Source: Bacteroidales bacterium (GTDB lineage Bacteria > Bacteroidota > Bacteroidia > Bacteroidales > UBA10428). Taken from it: a stretch of 64,000 bases of DNA. Where the stretch lies: the NCBI GenBank assembly GCA_016926235.1, contig JAFGOZ010000059.1, forward strand, positions 1-64,000. Direction: 5' to 3'. Below are positions 36,906-46,564 of this stretch, piece by piece. The position numbers and the translations under genes are program-made. Each line of letters begins with the position of its first letter. Within the stretch, counting starts at the first letter, position 1. The notes below the pieces were generated by a model that had not been told where the DNA came from, did no database searches, and saw nothing but the letters and a program-made list of their open reading frames with translations.

Positions 36906-38051
36906 ATGTTGAAAAAAACCTACGAAGAGCTAAATGAAAAAATAAAAAAAGGAGAAGCTCTTGTGCTGACAGCAGAAGAAGTATCGAAAATGTCTAAAGA
37001 ATTATCTCCTAAAGAAATTTTGAAAAAAGTAGATATAGTAACAACAGGAACCTTTGGAGCTATGTGTTCTTCAGGCATGTTTATTAACTTTGGGCATTCC
37101 AATCCTCCTATTAAAATGAAAGATGTTTATTTAAATAATGTAGAAGCATACGCAGGGATTGCAGCCGTGGACGCCTATGTTGGGGCTACTGAAATCTCTG
37201 AAAATGATCCCGGGTATGGGGGAGCACATGTTATTGAAGCACTTATTGCGGGTGAGGATGTGAAATTAAAAGCTTATTCTGATGGTACTGACTGTTATCC
37301 TTTGAAGGAAATATATACCAAGATAAACAAGAATACAGTGAACGAGATGATCATGTTTAATCCCAGGAATTCATATCAAAATTATAATGTTGCAGTAAAT
37401 GGCAGCAATAAAATAAAATATACTTATATGGGGAGTTTGCTCCCAAATTTCAATAATGCAACATACTCTTCAGCAGGGGAATTAAGTCCATTGCTAAATG
37501 ATCCGGAATTAAGGACTATTGGTATAGGAACACGGATATTTTTAGGAGGGACACAAGGTTTTGTAAGTTGGAATGGAACACAATTTCATACTACAAAACC
37601 TTTAAATGAACACGGCATACCAAAAAGTAATGCTGCAACAATAGCGACAATAGGGAATGCAAAAGAAATGTCAAGGGAATTTGTTCGTGCAGCATATATA
37701 GAGAAATATGGTGTTACTATATTTATTGGGGTTGGTATTCCAATTCCTGTATTGGATGAAGATATGGCCCGCAGGGTTTCAATTCGAAATCATCAGATTG
37801 AAACATCCATTGTAGACTATGGAGAGCATCCTTCGAAAGTACTGGGTACAACAAATTATGAAATTTTGCAATCTGGAAGAATTGAATTATTCGGAAAAAG
37901 TATTCAGGCAGCTTCATTATCCAGTTTATACAAAGCAAGAATAATTGCAGATATTTTAAAAAAATGGATTAAGAAAGGAGATTTTTATCTATCTCAGCCT
38001 GTACAAGCCTTTCCGAGAAATACTTCACTTAACAAACTTGAAATTCGCTAG
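36906..38051 (+). CDS. Homocysteine biosynthesis protein (HcyBio/DUF39 family)
   Basis: 381 residues from ATG 36906. The frame could be extended to 36789, but the extra 39 residues (rich in Asn/Ile/Leu) look non-coding and contain a promoter box. VDIVTTGTFGAMCSSGMFINFGH, AYVGATEISENDPGYGG and TRIFLGGTQGFVSWNGTQF are typical of the DUF39/COG1900 family. In Methanosarcina and Desulfovibrio such proteins, with a ferredoxin-like partner, make homocysteine from aspartate semialdehyde and sulfide. The next gene is exactly that partner, 3 bases downstream. The reactive cysteine is probably in GAMCSSG or DGTDCYP. Cytoplasmic. Confidence 0.88.
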   Translation: MLKKTYEELNEKIKKGEALVLTAEEVSKMSKELSPKEILKKVDIVTTGTFGAMCSSGMFINFGHSNPPIKMKDVYLNNVEAYAGIAAVDAYVGATEISENDPGYGGAHVIEALIAGEDVKLKAYSDGTDCYPLKEIYTKINKNTVNEMIMFNPRNSYQNYNVAVNGSNKIKYTYMGSLLPNFNNATYSSAGELSPLLNDPELRTIGIGTRIFLGGTQGFVSWNGTQFHTTKPLNEHGIPKSNAATIATIGNAKEMSREFVRAAYIEKYGVTIFIGVGIPIPVLDEDMARRVSIRNHQIETSIVDYGEHPSKVLGTTNYEILQSGRIELFGKSIQAASLSSLYKARIIADILKKWIKKGDFYLSQPVQAFPRNTSLNKLEIR

Positions 38052-38054
38052 ATT

Positions 38055-38489
38055 ATGATGAAAGAAAAAACAGTAGAAAAAAAACGATATATCCTTACTT
38101 TTCCCCTTGAAACAGTGCAAGAGCCTATAACCTATATATTAGTTAAAGAATATGATCTGAAAATTAATATCATTAATGCAAATATCACTCCGGGGAAAAA
38201 AGGAAATCTTCTTTGTGGGATTTGGGGTGCAAAAAAGGATATTGAAGAAGGAATTAAATATCTTGAAGGTAGAAACATTCAGTGTACGCCGGTTGAAAAG
38301 AGATTACATCTTAACCTCGATAAATGCATCCATTGCGGCAGTTGTACTTCAGTTTGCTTTAGTGGAGCACTAACCTTGGATCAGGAGTCGAGGCAATTAC
38401 TATCTTCACCGGAAAAATGTACTATATGCGGATTATGTGTAAAAGCATGTCCTTTAAGGTTATTTGAAATAAGCTTCGAAGAAAATTAG
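38055..38489 (+). CDS. NIL domain-ferredoxin protein, partner in homocysteine synthesis
   Basis: 144 residues. An N-terminal NIL (ACT-like) domain (about 8-75; RYILTFPLETVQEPI) is joined to a dicluster ferredoxin (about 85-140) with two Cys sets, CIHCGSCTSVC and CTICGLCVKACP, binding two [4Fe-4S] clusters. This is the architecture of the protein that works with DUF39 proteins in direct sulfide-dependent homocysteine formation in methanogens and sulfate reducers. It probably supplies electrons or sulfur for reducing a thioaldehyde intermediate. Middle gene of the three-gene cluster. Confidence 0.88.
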   Translation: MMKEKTVEKKRYILTFPLETVQEPITYILVKEYDLKINIINANITPGKKGNLLCGIWGAKKDIEEGIKYLEGRNIQCTPVEKRLHLNLDKCIHCGSCTSVCFSGALTLDQESRQLLSSPEKCTICGLCVKACPLRLFEISFEEN

Positions 38490-38504
38490 TTATTATACCT
38501 ATAT

Positions 38505-39248
38505 ATGGACCGGGTATATAGAAAAAGGATGTCCTTAGATGATTTTGATCACATTCGGGTTCAATATTTGGATACAGATGTATGGATTGGGGTTCCATTA
38601 AAATCAAAGTTGAATGATATAGATAATTATGCATATGATACGATAAGATCGATAAGAACTCAATTGGATAATTATATACGTGATTTTCCTGACTTCCAAA
38701 AATCACACGAACCGGTTAAAACTGGGTTAACAGAAATTGAAGTGGTTAATAAAATGATTTTTTCCGCAAATAGGGCAGGAGTGGGGCCTATGGCGGCTGT
38801 TGCCGGTGCTATGGCTGAGTCGCTTGGAAGGAGTATTATGAAGAATTACCAATTAGAAGAGATAATTGTTGAAAACGGTGGTGATATATTTTTGCAAGTG
38901 CATAGAGAAATGAATGTCTCAGTATACGCCGGAGGTTCACCATTATCGGATTTGGTAGGTATATTAATTCCTGAGCATTCTGGTCCTTTAGGCATCTGTA
39001 CTTCATCTGCTTCTGTTGGCCATTCTTTTAGCTATGGTAAAGCAGATGCTGTTATGGTTGTTGCATCTGATTGTGCTTTGTCTGATGCATATGCAACATC
39101 AATTTGCAATAAAATTAAAAATGAATGCGATATAGCTTTAATCCTTGAAGAAATAAAACAAACAAAAGATATCATTTCTTGTCTTATTATTATGAATGAT
39201 AAAATGGGGATAATGGGCAAATTTGAGATGAAAATTTTTAAGAAATAA
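38505..39248 (+). CDS. UPF0280 (ApbE-like) family protein
   Basis: 247 residues. GVGPMAAVAGAMAESLG, IIVENGGDIFLQV and SASVGHSFSYGKADAVMVVA are the conserved blocks of UPF0280, a family distantly related to ApbE flavin transferases. Members are commonly encoded beside DUF39 and NIL-ferredoxin genes, as here (16 bases after the ferredoxin gene). The function is not settled; a role in the homocysteine pathway or in thiamine/flavin-related modification of a partner is inferred from context. No signal peptide. Its end is 12 bases from a convergent acylphosphatase gene. Confidence 0.85.
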   Translation: MDRVYRKRMSLDDFDHIRVQYLDTDVWIGVPLKSKLNDIDNYAYDTIRSIRTQLDNYIRDFPDFQKSHEPVKTGLTEIEVVNKMIFSANRAGVGPMAAVAGAMAESLGRSIMKNYQLEEIIVENGGDIFLQVHREMNVSVYAGGSPLSDLVGILIPEHSGPLGICTSSASVGHSFSYGKADAVMVVASDCALSDAYATSICNKIKNECDIALILEEIKQTKDIISCLIIMNDKMGIMGKFEMKIFKK

Positions 39249-39259
39249 ACTTCAAGTAT

Positions 39260-39526
39260 TTAATATCTTACTTCAAAAACGGTAAAATTCTTTGGTTTAT
39301 CTTCTGTTATTTTTATTTCATCAACATGCGCGTGAGATGGACCATTGGAACACCAATGGGAAAACTCTTCCAGGTTTTTTTTGTTTGATTCAGCTTCAAT
39401 ATACACATTTCCATTAAACAGGTTTTTCACAAATCCTTTAATCCCATACTTGCGTGCTGCCTGAACCGTGGCATATCGAAATCCTACACCCTGAACCATT
39501 CCGGAAATTTCTATATTAAGATGCAT
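39260..39526 (-). CDS. acyP: Acylphosphatase
   Basis: 88 residues from ATG 39526. A Met six codons upstream (39544) is possible and would give 94. SGMVQGVGFRYATVQAARKYG contains the catalytic Arg of the GVGFR phosphate loop, and VKNLFNGNVYIEAES holds the catalytic Asn. It hydrolyses acyl-phosphates in the cytoplasm. The upstream start overlaps the possible start of the divergent gene, which would give overlapping divergent starts; the shorter forms of both avoid this. Confidence 0.93.
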   Translation of the reverse strand: MHLNIEISGMVQGVGFRYATVQAARKYGIKGFVKNLFNGNVYIEAESNKKNLEEFSHWCSNGPSHAHVDEIKITEDKPKNFTVFEVRY

Positions 39527-39584
39527 TATATTTGAATATTCCATGATTATTGTTAAATTGGTTAAAATTAACAAAACGTCATAT

Positions 39585-39977
39585 ATGTATCAATTTCTGG
39601 ATGTTTTTTTTGTAGTATTTCATAGCTTGTTGATTGTATTTAATGTTTTTGGATGGGTATGGATAAAAACAAGGAAAGTGAATCTTATAACATTGCTCCT
39701 TACAGGAGGATCCTGGTTTATTTTAGGTATTTTTAAGGGTATTGGGTATTGCCCTTTAACTGATTGGCATTGGCAGGTATTACATAAATTAGGTAATACT
39801 GAGCTCCCTAATTCATATATTAAATACCTGATAGACAGGATATTTAAGGTGGATATAAACCTTGATCTTGTTGATAAGGCCACGCTTGGTTTTTTTGTTG
39901 GCGCATTGATAATCTCAATCGTAATAAATACTTTTGATTGGCGCAAAAAGAAGCAGAGAGCTTATCCAGGCAAGTAG
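39585..39977 (+). CDS. DUF2784 family membrane protein
   Basis: 130 residues from ATG 39585. The frame is open back to 39543, but the extra 14 residues are not hydrophobic and overlap the acylphosphatase start. Three membrane helices (about 4-24, 33-50 and 101-117) flank a loop with GYCPLTDWHWQVLHKLG, the signature of DUF2784, a family of small membrane proteins without known function. Its 3' end overlaps the end of the convergent hybrid-kinase gene by 16 bases. Confidence 0.82.
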   Translation: MYQFLDVFFVVFHSLLIVFNVFGWVWIKTRKVNLITLLLTGGSWFILGIFKGIGYCPLTDWHWQVLHKLGNTELPNSYIKYLIDRIFKVDINLDLVDKATLGFFVGALIISIVINTFDWRKKKQRAYPGK

Positions 39978-41527
39978 GTATTTATCATATTAATAAATAT
40001 ATCTACGTCAAAAGGTTTTGTAATGTAATCCACACATCCGGCTTTAATACATTTATCTCTGTCTTCTTTCATTGAGAATGCAGTTTGTGCAATGACAGGC
40101 AACCCGGGACGCATTTTTAAAATTTCCCTTGTTGCATCATATCCACTTTTTTCAGGCATTTTAATATCCATCAATACCAGATCAATTTTATTAATTGATT
40201 TGCAAAGCTCAACAGCCTGCTTTCCGTTAATGGCATGGATTAGTTGTACCTGTGTATCATGAAGTATTGCTTCAATAAAAGTATAATTGTCCTCTTCGTC
40301 CTCAACTACTAATATTACACTATCTTTCCAATTAAAACTTTGACTTACTTCTTTATTTGATAGATCTTCTTCTTCAATTACATTATGTGTATATGGTATT
40401 GTAAAATAGAATGTTGAACCTTCATTTGGGGCAGAATCAACCCATATTTTACCTCCTAGTAGTTCAACAATAGCTTTTGAAATGGTCAGTTTAAGTCCTG
40501 TTTCACCTGCCTTTTTACTACTCATTTCTTCAACATTTCTGAATCGATGAAAGAGATATTTTTGTTCTTCTTTTGTTAAACCGGATCCTGTGTCTTTAAA
40601 ATAAAACTGAAGGGTCTTTTCGTGAGGTGTTTTTACACCAAATTCAATACTCCCTTTATCGGTATATGTAAGGGCGTTGCTTAATAAGTTTGAGAGCACC
40701 TGCAGCAACCTGCCGGGATCAGTATTTATTAATCCTATTTTTTCTTTTGGATGAACAAGTTTGAATTCAATATGAGATTTTCCAGTTTGAATCCGTCTTT
40801 CATCATAAATAATAAATACCTCTTCTAAGATTTCTTCAACATTACATTCGGTTTTTTTAATACTTAGCGTACCGGCTTCATATTTTGAAATTTCCACAAT
40901 GTCATCAAGCAATGTTAAAAGATACCTTCCTTTGCGTTTTATTATACTTGTATATTCTCTCCTGCTTTCTTCAGAAAGGTTCCCAATATTTATTAGTTCA
41001 GAAAATCCCAGGATAGCATTCATTGGTGTTCTAAGTTCGTGCGAGATATTTGAGAGGAATGTGGTTTTCATTCTATCTGCTTCTTCAGCTTTTTGAGTTT
41101 TTCTTTGCAAATCGTGTATTTTCCTAATGTTATCAGTTATATCGATTAATAACACTCCGATATGTTTATTTGAAAGTTTATCAGCCCTTACCTGTATGTA
41201 TTTTGTTTCTTTTGATTCTTCGGTATCATGAGTTATCCTTACATCAAGTTTAATTCGTTTATCTCGGATAAAAAGCAATTCAAAAAGAGAGATTAGGGCA
41301 TCGCGATCATCTTTATCCACATTTTCAAATAAACCAATTAAATCAATGCTTTCAAGTCTGTCTTGAATTCCAAGAAGTTTTAATGTGCCTTTACTTAATA
41401 GAATACTTTCTTTTTTTGCATCAATATCAATAATGCCACATTGATTAATAAGTTCGATGTCCGAATCAATAGTGGAACTATTTTGTATTACCTTAAATGA
41501 TAACTCCCCAATTGATAAACTCTCCAT
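39962..41527 (-). CDS. Hybrid sensor histidine kinase with C-terminal receiver
   Basis: 521 residues, soluble. A PAS-like N-terminal domain (about 20-130), coiled coil (135-155), HisKA (FLSNISHELRTPMNAILGF, His163), HATPase domain (about 270-378) and a receiver domain (about 403-521; VEDEEDN, VLMDIKMP with phospho-Asp454, conserved Lys in ITKPFD). The G2 box reads GETGLKL (341-347) instead of the common G-GLGL, which may slow nucleotide binding. It is the last gene of the minus-strand signalling island and has its own candidate promoter. It probably receives or relays signals linked to the chemosensory genes upstream. Confidence 0.9.
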   Translation of the reverse strand: MESLSIGELSFKVIQNSSTIDSDIELINQCGIIDIDAKKESILLSKGTLKLLGIQDRLESIDLIGLFENVDKDDRDALISLFELLFIRDKRIKLDVRITHDTEESKETKYIQVRADKLSNKHIGVLLIDITDNIRKIHDLQRKTQKAEEADRMKTTFLSNISHELRTPMNAILGFSELINIGNLSEESRREYTSIIKRKGRYLLTLLDDIVEISKYEAGTLSIKKTECNVEEILEEVFIIYDERRIQTGKSHIEFKLVHPKEKIGLINTDPGRLLQVLSNLLSNALTYTDKGSIEFGVKTPHEKTLQFYFKDTGSGLTKEEQKYLFHRFRNVEEMSSKKAGETGLKLTISKAIVELLGGKIWVDSAPNEGSTFYFTIPYTHNVIEEEDLSNKEVSQSFNWKDSVILVVEDEEDNYTFIEAILHDTQVQLIHAINGKQAVELCKSINKIDLVLMDIKMPEKSGYDATREILKMRPGLPVIAQTAFSMKEDRDKCIKAGCVDYITKPFDVDIFINMINTYLPG

Positions 41528-41563
41528 AAATTTAAATTTATAGGTTAACTTTCTCTACCTATA

Positions 41564-41571
41564 ACAAATAT
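41564..41571 (-). promoter_or_regulatory. Candidate -7 element (TATATTTG) for the hybrid kinase gene
   Basis: A perfect TAnnTTTG on the minus strand 37 bases before the start codon, in the 81-base gap after the GAF/PAS gene. No clear -33 box. Confidence 0.4.
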
Positions 41572-41608
41572 AAAAAATATCTAGTAAAAATAAAATTATA
41601 CCAAAGTT

Positions 41609-43891
41609 CTAAAATAGTTCAACTTCAATATTTTGGATAAATGCGGTATATGTTTTTTCGTTATCAACTTTGGCTTCGGAAATCAGAAATAAAACAGGTT
41701 TATCTTCACCGGATTTTGTTGTTATCTTCACTTCCCGTCTTTCTCCAACAATCTTTTCTCTGGACGGATCTGTATATCGGGCAACAAAATCATCATTGGT
41801 TATTGTGTCCTCAGAGAAAAGTATTTTTACATCTTTACCAAGTGCTTCTTTTCGTGGTATGCCCCATAGTGTTTCAGCTGTCCGGTTAAAAAAATCAATT
41901 TTTCCACTATCAGAAATGGATATTATAGCATCAAGCGCTCCTTCTAAGGTTCTCTCGTTTCGTATTTTTACTTTTTCAATTTCCTTATATTGAAGCTTCA
42001 TTTCCATTCTTGCTTCATCAAGTTTTTTTGCAAGTTCATCGCCAGCTTGTCTAAGTTTTTCTTCTTGTTCTTTTAATTGTTCAGTATATTTTAGGGCTTC
42101 AATTTCCATAAGTTTTTCTTTGGTAATATCGTTTGCCAGGAAAATTATTTTAGCTATCTCACCATACATATCATGCACTGCATTTAATGAGATTCTAAAC
42201 CACTTTTCTTCACCGGTATTTGTAATTACTTTAATAATACCTTCATATGCTTTGCCATCCTTCACTTTTTTCCAAACTATTGCAAATCCCTCTAACTCTT
42301 GTTTGTCAATAAAAGAAAAGACGTTTTTTATAAGAATCTCTTCCTTTGTATATTTTAATGTTTCAAGGAAAAGATCGTTAACATCAATAATTGCGCCATC
42401 GGGTTTAGCTTCTATTTTAATATTAGTTAAATTTAATGCTTCAATTTGTCCTTCGTAGTCAAGGCTTTGTTTTTTCTGTTCTGTAGTATCTATTGCTAAA
42501 AACAGTATCTTCTCAACAGAATTGTCCTCTTTTCTTACACAGGTATAGGTTGCCATAGTCCAGAGGTCTTGTCCTTGTTTGGTGACATGTTTCATATACC
42601 CCTCAAAGTGCCTGCCCCCCTTGGAAAGTGTGTCCCAAATAGGGTCAAACCATATACGGTCTTTTTCATTAATAAACAATGAAATATGTTTGCCTTCGAC
42701 TTCCGTATTTGAGTTATATCCAAGTTTTTTAAGAAACTTCGTATTTGCGTATAACAATGTTCCATCAGTAGCATATTCAGCACGGATAAGTGTATGATTT
42801 ACAGAATTTGTAAAGCTTACAAATTTTTCAGCTTGACGGGCAGCTTCCTCCTGGGTGGCTTGCAATTCTTCCATGTTTTGGCGCATCTGTTCTTCCTGTG
42901 ATGCTAGTGTCTCCGCTTGATCTTGTGATTCTTTAAGAAGATTGGCTGTACGAACATTAATTTTAACCGAAGATATAGTAGCTGCAATACTTTCGGCAAT
43001 TTTCTCAACAAAAGTTATCTCATGTTCTTCAAATACTTTGAATGATGCTAATTCAAGAACACCATGTACTTCGTCGTTCACAATAAGGGGTACTATTAAT
43101 AATGACTTGGGTGTAGCTTCTCCCAGACCGGAGGTGATGTTTAGATAGGTGTCAGGTATGTCCGTCATGAAAATTGTTTTCATTTCGTGGGCAGACATGC
43201 CAATCAGTCCTTCATCCCATTGAACGGTTTTTTCAGAATACTTCTTACGGTCATAAGCAAAACAGGCTGTTTGTTGAAAATATTGTTCCTCTCTTTCTCC
43301 GTCACTTAAAATAAAAAAACCTCCCTGATTGGCTTTTAAATATTTAACCAATCCACTTATTATGTTGTAAGAAAGCACCTCGAGGTTGTCATTATCACTT
43401 CTTAATATATCATTAAATTTGGCCAGTCCTTCTGCAACCCAACTTCTTTGCTGATCTTCCTTTCGTCTATGTTGCTCGTCTTCACCTTTTTGTTTTATAT
43501 TATCTCGTAATGTAATCAATGCCTGGCCAAGTTTGTCATACTGGTCATCAAATTTGTACTCAATTTCAGTATCCTCATCAATTAAACTGTGAAGAAACTC
43601 AAGTACTTTTTCTGATTTTTCTACTTCTTTGTAAAGTTTTACTTTCGATTGTATAATATTACGTGCAATAGGCTTTCCAAAAAAATATGCTAAAATGCTG
43701 GTTTGAACAGGAAGAGTTATCAATATCCAATAGGCTGGATTATTTAATATGAGAGGTCCGATAGAACTCAGTGTAATATTTTGCATTACTACTGTAATAA
43801 GAAATGCTATAAAAAGAATAAAAAAGCCAACGAAAAAACCAATTAAGGTAAATCTGTATAATATGTCTCTGTTATTAAGGTTATTAAACAT
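41609..43891 (-). CDS. Membrane GAF/triple-PAS signalling protein without output domain
   Basis: 760 residues. Two N-terminal membrane helices (about 13-37 and 54-72) with a very short periplasmic loop, a helical linker (75-145), a GAF domain (about 150-312; GLIGMSAHEMKTIFMTDIP), a coiled coil (312-356), PAS 1 (360-470), PAS 2 (480-590), a second coiled coil (590-645) and PAS 3 (645-760). There is no kinase, cyclase, receiver or canonical chemoreceptor hairpin. The first coiled coil contains EELQAT (341-346), which fits the E-E-x-x-A-S/T pattern modified in chemoreceptors. Located in the chemosensory island, it may be the sensory input. Function inferred from context only. Confidence 0.82.
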   Translation of the reverse strand: MFNNLNNRDILYRFTLIGFFVGFFILFIAFLITVVMQNITLSSIGPLILNNPAYWILITLPVQTSILAYFFGKPIARNIIQSKVKLYKEVEKSEKVLEFLHSLIDEDTEIEYKFDDQYDKLGQALITLRDNIKQKGEDEQHRRKEDQQRSWVAEGLAKFNDILRSDNDNLEVLSYNIISGLVKYLKANQGGFFILSDGEREEQYFQQTACFAYDRKKYSEKTVQWDEGLIGMSAHEMKTIFMTDIPDTYLNITSGLGEATPKSLLIVPLIVNDEVHGVLELASFKVFEEHEITFVEKIAESIAATISSVKINVRTANLLKESQDQAETLASQEEQMRQNMEELQATQEEAARQAEKFVSFTNSVNHTLIRAEYATDGTLLYANTKFLKKLGYNSNTEVEGKHISLFINEKDRIWFDPIWDTLSKGGRHFEGYMKHVTKQGQDLWTMATYTCVRKEDNSVEKILFLAIDTTEQKKQSLDYEGQIEALNLTNIKIEAKPDGAIIDVNDLFLETLKYTKEEILIKNVFSFIDKQELEGFAIVWKKVKDGKAYEGIIKVITNTGEEKWFRISLNAVHDMYGEIAKIIFLANDITKEKLMEIEALKYTEQLKEQEEKLRQAGDELAKKLDEARMEMKLQYKEIEKVKIRNERTLEGALDAIISISDSGKIDFFNRTAETLWGIPRKEALGKDVKILFSEDTITNDDFVARYTDPSREKIVGERREVKITTKSGEDKPVLFLISEAKVDNEKTYTAFIQNIEVELF

Positions 43892-43965
43892 ATTTTTCAG
43901 TTAATATCAATGTATAATGTATTTGCGAAGTATTAAATATAAATATTATTTTTTAGTTTCTGTTA

Positions 43966-43973
43966 CAAATTTA
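43966..43973 (-). promoter_or_regulatory. Candidate -7 element (TAAATTTG) for the GAF/PAS gene
   Basis: A perfect TAnnTTTG on the minus strand 75 bases before the start codon, within the 199-base gap after the DUF4407 gene. Nothing else clear is in this gap except a weak AAAACAG/CTGTTTT hairpin at 44045-44060. Confidence 0.35.
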
Positions 43974-44090
43974 ATGGAATTATACGATTTGAATGAAAGT
44001 CATTGTCCTAAGTATGCTTCAGTTTTTTGATATATTGTTAGGGAAAAACAGACCTGTTTTATTGATACATTCTTTAATTTTATGTGCTGA

Positions 44091-45347
44091 TTATTCTAAA
44101 TCAGTAATTTTCTTTACTTCTTGCTTTATATCGTTATTATCTTCTGATATTATTTTACGTTGTTCTTCTTCCCATTTTTGTATTCTTAGATCATTCAGTT
44201 TGGTTTGAGTTTCTTTAATCCTATCTATGAGAATTTTGTTAATATGCTGATTTGCATCGGTTTTCATCTTTTGTGTGTCGCTTGCAATATTAATGAGATT
44301 ATTATTGCTGAGTTTAATTTGGGTAATCTCTTTTTTTGCTTCAATAGTTTTTTTATATTCTTCTAAATCAAATAGTTCATCATACGGACCTCTTTTGGAC
44401 ATTAATTTTACCAAAATAGGTGCTGATTCGATACATATGAATAGTATCAATAAAAATATATTTGCGATGTGTACTGTATTATTTCTAAGAGATATTGAAG
44501 ACAGTGCTTCCATTCGGGCAAGCAGACCATCATATTCACGATTTACATTTTTGCCGGAATTTACCTGGTTTATTCTTTCTTTTCTAAGCTGTGCTATTAA
44601 AATATTGTTTTCTTCAATTTGTTTTTGGTTTGAAGCCTTTAACTCGTTAAGCTCTTCATCAATTTTATCTAGTTGTTTTTTCTTTTCTTCATAAACAGGA
44701 CCTTTTCCAACAATTCCTGTGGGACTTCTTCCTTCTGCCTCCTCAATGATCATGTTAAAGAGCTGATCTCTCTGTTTTTGTTTCACTCCTATCTCGTTAT
44801 TTAGTTGAATATTCTTCTCTTCGAGCATCGATAATTCATCAAATTCTTTAAAAACCTGGTTTGTATAATTTATAGTTCTGTCACTTATTAATGTTACAAG
44901 TTCTGCATTTATTTCTTTTTCAAATAATTTTAGTTTTAGTGGTAATGATATTACAACTGCGAGAAGAACTGCAAGTATAATACGTGGTAGCGAAGAGGTT
45001 ATCTCCTTGATAGGTTTGTTTTCTTTTTTCAGACTGGAAATAATATACCAGTCTAATGCGAAAATTAAGATTCCCCAAATGATTCCGAAAGCAATAGATA
45101 TTGCATAGTTGTTAAAAATTGTAAATAGAGCATATCCACCAGAAATTGAAGCCAATAAGCCAGTAAGGAATACAATAGTTCCAATACCAAAATATTTATT
45201 AAAATCGGACGGGCACTCTTTTAGAATATATAACCGGGCACCGGAACACCAGCAAAAGAATTTATATATTCCTTTTAATGATTGCTTATCATGTTGTGAA
45301 TTGTTTTTAACTATTTCCATGATAAATATTTGTTTAAATATCATCAA
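44091..45347 (-). CDS. DUF4407 membrane protein with coiled coil
   Basis: 418 residues (an internal Met at 45320 would give 409). FFCWCSGARLYILKECPSD is the start signature of DUF4407. Four membrane helices are visible (about 51-72, 79-98, 125-144 and 292-312), with a long coiled-coil insert between the third and fourth (about 155-275) and a charged helical C-terminus (about 325-418). Family function is unknown. The gene lies between cheB and the GAF/PAS gene in the same direction. It could be a membrane partner of the chemosensory proteins, but it may also be an unrelated passenger. Confidence 0.82.
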   Translation of the reverse strand: MMIFKQIFIMEIVKNNSQHDKQSLKGIYKFFCWCSGARLYILKECPSDFNKYFGIGTIVFLTGLLASISGGYALFTIFNNYAISIAFGIIWGILIFALDWYIISSLKKENKPIKEITSSLPRIILAVLLAVVISLPLKLKLFEKEINAELVTLISDRTINYTNQVFKEFDELSMLEEKNIQLNNEIGVKQKQRDQLFNMIIEEAEGRSPTGIVGKGPVYEEKKKQLDKIDEELNELKASNQKQIEENNILIAQLRKERINQVNSGKNVNREYDGLLARMEALSSISLRNNTVHIANIFLLILFICIESAPILVKLMSKRGPYDELFDLEEYKKTIEAKKEITQIKLSNNNLINIASDTQKMKTDANQHINKILIDRIKETQTKLNDLRIQKWEEEQRKIISEDNNDIKQEVKKITDLE

Positions 45348-45446
45348 TTAATGTGATCACTAATTTGAGAAAGTATTTTATTTTTTTAAAAAAATTACTT
45401 CTTTATTTATCAGCATTTATTAACAAGTGGGTAAGGCTGATTCAAT

Positions 45447-46523
<1,077 letters not shown>

Positions 46524-46564
46524 TCATAAATTGATTATCACAATTTACTAAATTTCATTAATAA

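Noticed and set aside
41609..43891. GAF/PAS protein as a histidine kinase
   Set aside because: No HisKA or HATPase boxes are present. The protein ends right after the third PAS domain, and the neighbouring hybrid kinase is a separate gene with its own candidate promoter.
44045..44060. AAAACAG-AC-CTGTTTT hairpin after the DUF4407 gene as a terminator
   Set aside because: The stem is short, AT-rich and has only a two-base loop, so it is too weak to call as a separate feature.
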